From Bacteroidota bacterium (GTDB taxonomy: Bacteria > Bacteroidota > Ignavibacteria > T3Sed10-11): 13,508 nt of DNA. Below are positions 6,788 through 13,508 of this stretch, piece by piece; position 1 is the stretch's first letter, and the number at the start of each line of letters is the position of its first letter. The notes beneath the pieces were generated by a model. The model was not told where the DNA came from. It worked only from the letters and a program-made list of their open reading frames with translations, and made no database searches. The stretch lies in assembly GCA_007128495.1 (NCBI GenBank), contig SKXH01000222.1:1-13508 (forward strand), read 5' to 3'. Position numbers and translations under genes: made by a program.

Positions 6788-9700
6788 CTATGGTTTGGGT
6801 AAGGTAAAATAAAAAGTCGTTCCTTCCCCCACGGTAGATTCGAGCCATATCGTACCGCCGTGCGTTTCAATAATTTTCTTCACAATGGTCAATCCGGCGC
6901 CCGTGCCATCATACTGCATATTGTGATGTACTCTATTAAATATAACAAAAATTTTGTCATAAAATTCTTTTTCAATTCCAACACCGTTATCGCTCACACT
7001 GAAACGGTACATCGAATCCTCATCCATCCAATCAATTTCAATGACCGGTTCATCCGAATTGTTGAATTTTATTCCGTTAGCAATCAAGTTACGGAAAAGT
7101 ACAACAAGATGCACCCGATTTCCGTGTACATCGGGTAAATCTTTTGCATAATTAATTGTAACATTGCGTTTTTGTATCGTATACTCAAGATCATCCAGTA
7201 TCTCCCCGATCACCGATTTCAATGAAACAGTAGTCATGCTTTCGCTCATCCGACCGACCCTGGAAAGCATTAACAATTCATTGATAAGATTCTTCATCCG
7301 GTCGCACGACTGGGTAATTGAGGATAAGAGTTCACGGCCGTCTTCGTGCAATACCTCATGATAATCTTGCAGTAATATTTTGCTGTATCCCTCAACGCTT
7401 ATTAACGGCTCTTTGAGATCGTGTGATACGACGTAAGTAAAATCGTCGAGCTCACGGTTCCGTTTTTGAATTTCATCCGATTTCTCGACAGTCTCCTGAT
7501 ACAGCAGCGATTTTTCAATCGCCATGCCGGCTTGATGGGCGATGGTTTGGAGCAGGTCTTTGTGAGTTTCACTATACGAATCGGTTCCGTCTGCCTCGAG
7601 CACCATTAAGCCGAGTACCTTTCCTTCCATAATCATCGGTGCGACAATTTTATGCGGATGATTCCAGTCACCGGGTTGATCGTATATCCGGCGTTCTTTG
7701 ATGACGGTACGTTCAAGATCTAAACCTTCGTTGTGCAGTAAAACCATTTCCGGCTTATAAATAAAAACTTCTTTTTTCCCTTCACTGTTGATTTGAATAA
7801 TTTGTTGTAATACATCGGGTGATTGCTCATCATATAAATAAATTGCAAACGACTGGTACGGCAAAACACGTTTTACACTATTCGATATCGCTTTAATAAT
7901 TTCTTTCTGGTCGAGTGTTGCCGCCAAACTATGAGCAAGATCATATAAGACCCGGAGCCGCTGTAATTGGTGTGATATTTCTTCTTCTGCAAGCCGCCGT
8001 TCGTGTACATCACGCAGTATACATTGCACACCGGTTACATCTCCCCGTGCATCATGAACCAGCGACCAGGATGCCGACATCCACCGGTACGTTCCCTCAC
8101 GGGTTCGAATGCGAAATTCCAATGTCCGTACCGGTTCGGATGATACCGGACGATCGACTGCCATCCGCATTAATCTATTAATATACCGGAAATCCCCCGG
8201 GTGAACCATTCGCGGAGAAAATTTTCGCCTTAATATTTCTTCGGGTGAAAATCCGGTTATGTGTTTCGAGCTCGGACTCACATAGGTAAATGTACCGTCA
8301 AGATCCATCGAAATTACCATATCTTGGGCAGTTTCAACAAACAGGCGGAATTTTTCTTCCGAATCTTGTATTTTTTGATATAATTGTGCATTCCGCATTG
8401 CCATTGAAACCTGTGTAGCTATATTTCTGTATAAAGCAACATCTTCCGGAAAGAACTTGTTTCGCATTGCAAATCCGACACTTAAAATCCCTATCACATT
8501 TCCCTCGGCTTTTAACACAAAGTACCCGACAGACCGCTGATCTTTTCTAATGAGGCGATCATACAAATCGGGGTATTCTTCCTGGATATCTTCTATGATA
8601 ATATACTCTTTGTCGCCAAGTACGTTTTTTAATATAGGATGTATACCTTCGTATGAGTGCGATAAATATTCATCCGGGATACCATGTGCCGCCACCAGCC
8701 GTAATTTACTCACCCCTTTCTCAAAGAGAGATATACTCAACACATCGGGATGCCGGAGTTCTTTAATCCGGTCAAGCACGCGCTCTGCTATTTCATTAAT
8801 ATCAAGGGATGATGCATAAATATTTCCGAGCGATGCGAGAATGGTAAGATCATTCACCCGTGCCTGCAAATTCTTATATAAACGAATGTTTTCTATAGCG
8901 GCACTGAGTTGATTACTGATAAGCTGGAGCAGATGCATTTCCTGTTTTGTAATTTCGCGCCGGTGATCGAAATCTATGCTCAATGCACCCAGCACATTCT
9001 TTTGTATCGTCAACGGGATGACAACACTTGCCTGAAGTTTATATTTTTCGATAACAGGAATCCACTTTGGGGATACGTTCGGATACTTAATCAGATCTTT
9101 GGCTATAGTAACCGGTCCCTCTGCCCGGAATACATCTCTTATAACACTCCGGGATAGATCGATGTGTTTTATCTCACGGGCTTCACTTTTCGTTAGTTTC
9201 CCGATATAACCCGATAGTTGAGTTTTCTCGTCCTCAATCAGATATACCGAAACGATCGACGCTCTGAAAATCTTCATTATTTTATCAAGCGTCATATTGT
9301 AAACTTCATCAAGATTAAGCGACTTGGTAAGCACCAACGAGATTTCGTTCAGTTCAAGAAGGTCGCGGTTCAGGCGTTTTAATTCTTTCTCGGTATTTTT
9401 CAGAGCGGTTATATCCGTGTGAGTAAAAACAAGCCCGACTATACGGCCTTCAATCTTCATAGGATTAATGCGGAGTTGATAGAATTTATCTTCACCGTTG
9501 TCGGTATGGGTGAATTCGGTCTTATAGATCACCAGATTCTCTGCAAACAACGCATCGATCACCTGTTCAATCCCCTCCCGGTACGGGGCATTCATAATCA
9601 CATCATACAACGATTGTCCGATGAGAGTTTTCATGTTGCTTCTCACCTTCCGCTTATCGATGAACGGAAAATTATGTACCGGTGTATTTGTTTCGATTAC

Positions 9701-11764
9701 GGTAAGATCATTGTTGACCGTAAATACGATATCATCCATCGAATACAGCAGGTTATGAATATACTGCGCATCGTCCCGAACCCGGGAAAAGAGGTTGAGC
9801 TTATCGACGATCAACCCAATTTGTTCACAGATCGGCTGGAGCAAATTAATCTCATTGCCGGCAAAACCGTTCGATTCGCGCAGAGCGACATAGAGAGTAC
9901 CGAGGAAGGTATCTTTTGTATAGATAGGCAGCACGATGAGTGATCTATAGCCCAATTCGACAAGCGGTATATTGAGCTTATCAATCGTTTCGCCGTGTAA
10001 ATCATTTGACAAAAACGGTTTTCCCCAGTTTCGAATATCGAGACCGAGAGAGGTGTTTGCGCCGGTATGTTCCTCACGTCTGCTTTCACCGGATTGATCG
10101 TCGGCGGTAAACGCAACTTCTTCACCCGAGTCAATACCGCGTAATAAAATGATGCCGAACCGATCAAACTTGATGAGTTGCCGAAGTTCCCGGTTAAGGG
10201 TGTCTAACAGATCATTAATTTCAATTGTCTCATTTGCTTTACTAATAACCCGGTTAATGAGTTCAATTTGCTGTGTCCGGTTATGCAGTTCGGTCTCGAG
10301 TTTTTTCCGATCTGTAATATTCCGGGCAATATTAAGCATTGCAACGGGATCCCCCTCTTTATTTCTCAACAATGTTGTGTTCAAACTTACAGGGATGATC
10401 TCATTGGTTTTACTCTTCCAGCATATATCAAAATCATGCAGATAGTTTTTTTCCCGTAATTCGGAGATCCAGACGACAAAGCGGGAGGTATCCGGTTCAT
10501 AAAACCATGAATACGGAATCGTCTGTCCGAGTGCTTCATCTTCCCGGTAACCGGTAATTCGTTCAAACTCTTTGTTAACACGAAGCACCCTTCCCTGCAG
10601 ATCGGTTAAGACCAGCGCATCTCCCATCGCCTCAAGTACATTCCGGAACAGCTTTTCCGATTCCTTAATCTCATCCTGCATAAATTTTTGATGGGTAAGA
10701 TCGGATAGTATACCGACAATGCCTCGTACGCTCCCATCAGAATTGAACAACGGGGATAAATGCAGCCATGCGTATCTCGTTTGTTTCGTGACAGGATGTA
10801 AATAGGGAAGATATCCGAACGATACTTTCGTTCCCGCCAACACATTATCAAATTTCTCAAGAGCGCCTTGTTCTTTGAATTTCTCAAATATTTGACGGGC
10901 GTGCATGCCTATCGCTTCATTGCCGCTAATACCGGTAAAATATTGCATCTGGTGATTCCAATCGATGCAAACCAGCGACCTATCGAAAACTACAACGCCA
11001 TGTTCTAAACTTGAGAAAACATTTTTACGGAATTCTTCCGATTCCATAAGTTGTTTCTCCAGTATGTTCCGTTCGGTCACATCGCGATGAAAACTTAAAC
11101 TAACCGGCTTGCCGTTATAATAAATTCTTGAGGCGGCAACTTCAATATCGATAATTTTTCCGCTCTTTTTTTTCCCTTTAAAATTATATATAAAAGGAGT
11201 TTCACCGCCGTGCTGCCGTAAACGACTGGTCGCCAATACTCGCTCACGATCTACCGGTGCAACGACTGTTGTAATTGGCTTACCGACAAGTTCCTTTGAA
11301 TCAGTATATCCATATAATTCCAGGAATTTGTTGTTTAGATATAGTAAACGATCTTTTTCAACAATGCCGATACCGTCTTCCGAGTTTTCTACGATGGTCT
11401 GAAATACCTCGATCGACTTTTTTCCCTGATTGAGCTGTCGGCAAACAGTGGTAATATCGGTCAGGTAGAGTTGCCGGCGATTCGATTTGGTGTGGATGTC
11501 TTTGAGCTTGACGTCGAATACTTTATCCCGTGTTGTGTACATCTCTCCGTGTGGGTCGTTGTTCCGGAGGATACGGCGGATTTGTTGTGCGCCCTTTTCA
11601 CCGAAGAATAGATTGAGTGTTGTCGGAAGTTTGCGGGAGTTACCAAATAAACGGTTTGCGGCTTTGTTCGCATAATATACAGTACGGCTTGTACATTCAA
11701 CAACGGCCGTCGGCAGGTCATCAAGTTGATTTGGTTTCGATGCTTGTATTTTCTGGTTCCCCAT
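6788..11764 (-). CDS. Giant soluble multi-PAS/GAF sensor histidine kinase
   Basis: A 1658-residue kinase. Approximate modules: short PAS 14-105; PAS 119-235; PAS 243-360; PAS 369-488; GAF 503-655; PAS 665-790; GAF 803-962; GAF 970-1130; PAS with PAC 1133-1260; GAF 1266-1425; HisKA 1435-1505; HATPase 1540-1658. Each PAS ends in a 'DIT.RK' or 'DVTER' type linker. Phospho-acceptor H1448 lies in DFTYVVSHDLKEPL. The ATPase boxes are N (FRNLIANGIKFNN, N1563), G1 (DNGVGI, 1592-1597) and G2 (GTGAGL, 1620-1625). The core resembles phytochrome-type kinases, which pair with Rcp1-like regulators such as the one 12 nt downstream. I see no signal peptide, transmembrane helix, HAMP or fused receiver, so it is cytoplasmic. 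No bilin-type Cys-His or LOV cysteine motif is evident, leaving ligands unknown. ATG at 11764 lies 6 nt after the capA stop. Domain limits are read by eye. Confidence 0.95.
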   Translation of the reverse strand: MGNQKIQASKPNQLDDLPTAVVECTSRTVYYANKAANRLFGNSRKLPTTLNLFFGEKGAQQIRRILRNNDPHGEMYTTRDKVFDVKLKDIHTKSNRRQLYLTDITTVCRQLNQGKKSIEVFQTIVENSEDGIGIVEKDRLLYLNNKFLELYGYTDSKELVGKPITTVVAPVDRERVLATSRLRQHGGETPFIYNFKGKKKSGKIIDIEVAASRIYYNGKPVSLSFHRDVTERNILEKQLMESEEFRKNVFSSLEHGVVVFDRSLVCIDWNHQMQYFTGISGNEAIGMHARQIFEKFKEQGALEKFDNVLAGTKVSFGYLPYLHPVTKQTRYAWLHLSPLFNSDGSVRGIVGILSDLTHQKFMQDEIKESEKLFRNVLEAMGDALVLTDLQGRVLRVNKEFERITGYREDEALGQTIPYSWFYEPDTSRFVVWISELREKNYLHDFDICWKSKTNEIIPVSLNTTLLRNKEGDPVAMLNIARNITDRKKLETELHNRTQQIELINRVISKANETIEINDLLDTLNRELRQLIKFDRFGIILLRGIDSGEEVAFTADDQSGESRREEHTGANTSLGLDIRNWGKPFLSNDLHGETIDKLNIPLVELGYRSLIVLPIYTKDTFLGTLYVALRESNGFAGNEINLLQPICEQIGLIVDKLNLFSRVRDDAQYIHNLLYSMDDIVFTVNNDLTVIETNTPVHNFPFIDKRKVRSNMKTLIGQSLYDVIMNAPYREGIEQVIDALFAENLVIYKTEFTHTDNGEDKFYQLRINPMKIEGRIVGLVFTHTDITALKNTEKELKRLNRDLLELNEISLVLTKSLNLDEVYNMTLDKIMKIFRASIVSVYLIEDEKTQLSGYIGKLTKSEAREIKHIDLSRSVIRDVFRAEGPVTIAKDLIKYPNVSPKWIPVIEKYKLQASVVIPLTIQKNVLGALSIDFDHRREITKQEMHLLQLISNQLSAAIENIRLYKNLQARVNDLTILASLGNIYASSLDINEIAERVLDRIKELRHPDVLSISLFEKGVSKLRLVAAHGIPDEYLSHSYEGIHPILKNVLGDKEYIIIEDIQEEYPDLYDRLIRKDQRSVGYFVLKAEGNVIGILSVGFAMRNKFFPEDVALYRNIATQVSMAMRNAQLYQKIQDSEEKFRLFVETAQDMVISMDLDGTFTYVSPSSKHITGFSPEEILRRKFSPRMVHPGDFRYINRLMRMAVDRPVSSEPVRTLEFRIRTREGTYRWMSASWSLVHDARGDVTGVQCILRDVHERRLAEEEISHQLQRLRVLYDLAHSLAATLDQKEIIKAISNSVKRVLPYQSFAIYLYDEQSPDVLQQIIQINSEGKKEVFIYKPEMVLLHNEGLDLERTVIKERRIYDQPGDWNHPHKIVAPMIMEGKVLGLMVLEADGTDSYSETHKDLLQTIAHQAGMAIEKSLLYQETVEKSDEIQKRNRELDDFTYVVSHDLKEPLISVEGYSKILLQDYHEVLHEDGRELLSSITQSCDRMKNLINELLMLSRVGRMSESMTTVSLKSVIGEILDDLEYTIQKRNVTINYAKDLPDVHGNRVHLVVLFRNLIANGIKFNNSDEPVIEIDWMDEDSMYRFSVSDNGVGIEKEFYDKIFVIFNRVHHNMQYDGTGAGLTIVKKIIETHGGTIWLESTVGEGTTFYFTLPKP

Positions 11765-11770
11765 TATCTA

Positions 11771-12778
11771 TTACTCGTTAAAAATGCTGGCCGGGAAGTC
11801 GTTCGAATACAGCCGAAGTGTATCCATAACGGCACGGGCTGATTCGCCATCCAGGTTCATCACCCGCCAATTATTAATACGAACAGGTATCGGTCGAACA
11901 TTCATATTATCATCGAATAGAACCTGGAGGACTATGCTGTCATAAACCGGCTTGTATTTTCCCCCAAATATAAAGTCACCGAGAGAGTATGCTATCACGC
12001 CTCCATTATAGCGCTCAATGCCTTGTAAAACATGCGGGTGATGCCCGACTACAAGATCGGCGCCGGCGTCGATACACGCTCTACCCAATTCTGTTTGCCA
12101 TTCTTCGGGATAACGCTCTTTTTCTATACCCCAGTGAAAGGATACGATAACATAATCAACTTTTTGTCGAAGGTATCTGATATCACGTAAAATAAACGAT
12201 GGATATCTCGGAGCAAGACCGGTAGATGTATCCGTCGCGGCAAATTGTCCCGCTCCCCCGAAATAACCGAGAAAACCGAGCGTTCTACCCTTTACTGTAA
12301 ATATAACAGGTTCCCGCGCCTCTTGCAAGGTTCTTCCTATACCGACATAAGCGATATTTACCGAATCAAGATATTCCATAGTATCTTCAATTCCAGGGAT
12401 TCCGAAATCATATATATGATTGTTCGCCGCATTTACAAGATTTATGTTCCCCTTTTGAAGAAGGCGAAGATACCGCGGATGCATCCTGAATGTAAATTTT
12501 TTATCTTCGGGATCATCAAAATGAGTAACCGGATGTTCAAGATTTATTTTGTTGATATCCGATTTAACAAACCACGATGCACCGGCAAATACACTTGTAA
12601 GATCATCTCCGACATAGGTTTCAAAATGATGATCGAATATACAATCTCCGGTGAAGTTTACGACAACCGCCTCTGTACTGGAAGAAGTGTGGGGAACAAA
12701 GTGTAGACCACTATCTTGTACCGGCAAAGTTATGCCGGCCAGAGATATAATGAATACTATGGAGATGAGGAATCGCAC
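11771..12778 (-). CDS. CapA family protein (PGA_cap metallophosphatase fold), exported
   Basis: A 335-residue protein with an N-terminal hydrophobic signal (FLISIVFIISLAGITL, residues 3-18). The mature part matches the CapA/PGA_cap fold related to calcineurin-like phosphoesterases: GD at 44-45 (NFTGDCIFDHH), NLEHP at 79-83, NAANNHIYDFG at 116-126, SFHWGIE at 213-219, GHHPHVLQG at 245-253 and YSLGDFIFGG at 264-273. The metal-binding Asp, Asn and His residues are all present. CapA is linked to poly-gamma-glutamate export or anchoring in Bacillus, but no capB, capC or capE homologue is in the window, so that role should not be assumed. Many CapA-like proteins in other phyla have no known substrate. 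Start is GTG at 12778, just 2 nt after the upstream stop, with no better start nearby. The stop is 6 nt before the kinase ATG. Confidence 0.9.
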   Translation of the reverse strand: MRFLISIVFIISLAGITLPVQDSGLHFVPHTSSSTEAVVVNFTGDCIFDHHFETYVGDDLTSVFAGASWFVKSDINKINLEHPVTHFDDPEDKKFTFRMHPRYLRLLQKGNINLVNAANNHIYDFGIPGIEDTMEYLDSVNIAYVGIGRTLQEAREPVIFTVKGRTLGFLGYFGGAGQFAATDTSTGLAPRYPSFILRDIRYLRQKVDYVIVSFHWGIEKERYPEEWQTELGRACIDAGADLVVGHHPHVLQGIERYNGGVIAYSLGDFIFGGKYKPVYDSIVLQVLFDDNMNVRPIPVRINNWRVMNLDGESARAVMDTLRLYSNDFPASIFNE

Positions 12779-12780
12779 AA

Positions 12781-13508
12781 TTATCTACCCGTTTTCTCCT
12801 TTTCGATCTCAAGTTGAACAAGTTGAATTTTATTTTTCGTGGCTTTTGAAACCGTTACTTTAAATGAATTATATCTGATAACATCCCCTTGTCGGGGAAT
12901 TTTACCGGCAGCATGCAATACAAACCCCGCAACGGTTTCATAGTCGCCGTACGGTAATTCAAGAAAATATTTTTCGTTGATATGATCGATCTCGACGCGC
13001 CCGCTCAACAGATATGAGGTGTCGCTTATTTTTTCGCAAATTATTTCTTCAACATCAAATTCATCGTGAATTTCTCCAACCAGTTCTTCAATAAGGTCTT
13101 CGGTGGTAACTAAACCCGCCGTACCTCCGTACTCATCAACGACGATGGCGACGGTAATACCTCGCTGCCGAAACTCCCGAAGTAAATCGGCACTCTTCTT
13201 GGTTTCGGGCACAAATAATACTTCACGAATAATGTTCTTGAGCGACCTCGGCCGCTGAAAGAGATCGTGTGCGTATACAACCCCGACGATCTGATCAAAG
13301 GTATTATTATATACCGGAAGTCTCGAAAATCCCGATCTCCGGAATATACGGATCAACTCCTGTACAGTCGCCGATTGTTCTACGGCGACGATCTCGGTAC
13401 GCGGTATCATTACCTCGCGTACTGGTTGCTCGGCAAGCGATAATGCTTTAACTATCATCGTTCCATTTTCGGTATTGACCTCACCGCTCTCACTGCTCTC
13501 ACGAACCA
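12781..13508 (-). CDS. CorC/HlyC family CBS-domain transporter-like protein, C-terminal part (cut by window edge)
   Basis: The frame is open from the right edge (VRESSESGEVNTENGT precedes the internal Met at 13458), so this is the 3' part of a longer gene and that ATG is not the real start. The visible 242 codons hold a Bateman pair of CBS domains, first 'VMIPRTEIVAVE...FSRLPVYNNTFDQIVGVVYAHDL', then 'ITVAIVVDEYGGTAGLVTTEDLIEE', followed by a CorC_HlyC domain (from about 'YLLSGRVEIDHINEKY' to the end). The signature VVDEYGGTAGLVT.EDL.EE is diagnostic. The missing N-terminus should be a CNNM/DUF21 transmembrane domain. Family members are linked to magnesium and cobalt efflux, and GldE in gliding Bacteroidota belongs here. 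The TAA lies 2 nt before the capA-like GTG, so the two are almost certainly co-translated. Confidence 0.95.
   Translation of the reverse strand, partial: VRESSESGEVNTENGTMIVKALSLAEQPVREVMIPRTEIVAVEQSATVQELIRIFRRSGFSRLPVYNNTFDQIVGVVYAHDLFQRPRSLKNIIREVLFVPETKKSADLLREFRQRGITVAIVVDEYGGTAGLVTTEDLIEELVGEIHDEFDVEEIICEKISDTSYLLSGRVEIDHINEKYFLELPYGDYETVAGFVLHAAGKIPRQGDVIRYNSFKVTVSKATKNKIQLVQLEIEKEKTGR

Noticed and set aside
9419..9943. A 174-codon plus-strand open frame antisense to the kinase.
   Set aside because: It lies wholly inside the conserved PAS/GAF coding region on the other strand, shows no recognisable motif, and has no ribosome site or promoter; it is a shadow of the kinase gene.
9800..10258. 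First GAF domain of the kinase as a bilin-binding phytochrome module.
   Set aside because: The kinase core and Rcp1-like partner suggested phytochrome, but the GAF at residues 503-655 has no chromophore-type Cys or the usual His-rich pocket motif, and no PHY domain follows.
13456..13458. ATG at 13458 as the start of the CBS-domain gene.
   Set aside because: The same frame continues open to the window edge with VRESSESGEV-type sequence typical of the linker between the CNNM and CBS domains, so the gene is cut rather than short.
1..13508. tRNA or rRNA genes, CRISPR arrays, insertion sequences, attachment sites.
   Set aside because: Coding frames fill nearly all of the window. I saw no regularly spaced repeats, transposase motifs, terminal inverted repeats or tRNA-like folds in the few short gaps.

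Overview
This window is a densely packed chromosomal segment in which every gene I can support reads on the minus strand, from the right edge towards the left. It suggests a Gram-negative bacterium of the Fibrobacteres-Chlorobi-Bacteroidetes (FCB) superphylum or a nearby uncultured phylum. The evidence is a BamD-type outer-membrane assembly lipoprotein and a secreted HELHH metalloprotease whose C-terminus carries the YPNPF...WDGRD...GVYIY pattern typical of FlgD-like or type IX sorting-like tails. Base composition looks moderate. Shine-Dalgarno sites are visible before some genes, and non-ATG starts (GTG, TTG) are frequent. The genus cannot be decided from the window.

The right and centre, 13508 down to 4749, hold one tightly spaced gene string. 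It runs: 3' part of a CorC/HlyC-type CBS-domain membrane protein, CapA-like metallophosphatase-fold protein, a 1658-residue soluble histidine kinase, an Rcp1-type single-domain response regulator, a second response regulator with an unusual helical C-terminus, and a stand-alone nitrilase-fold amidase. Gaps are 2, 6, 12, 9 and 44 nt, so the first five genes are almost certainly co-transcribed and the nitrilase probably is too. The kinase has about ten PAS and GAF sensor modules in front of a phytochrome-type HisKA/HATPase core and no membrane segment. The two regulators beside it are the obvious phosphotransfer partners.

The left part, 4655 down to 1, is an envelope-related string. It runs: HtpX membrane protease, an unrecognised exported protein with a C-terminal membrane anchor, BamD-like lipoprotein, YkhA/YciA-type acyl-CoA thioesterase, a secreted MXAN_6640-like metalloprotease, and the first codons of an ABC-transporter ATPase. 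An AT-rich 93-nt gap with a TATAAT box precedes htpX and is the only convincing promoter region, so the window probably holds two transcription units. The theme on the left is envelope quality control and export; on the right it is signalling joined to envelope functions.

The most unusual items are the ten-module sensor kinase, the response regulator fused to a helical domain that looks like a kinase dimerisation domain lacking its phospho-histidine, and the uncharacterised anchored protein between htpX and bamD. I see no RNA genes, mobile elements, CRISPR arrays or convincing intrinsic terminators. No gene-free stretch is longer than about 93 nt.
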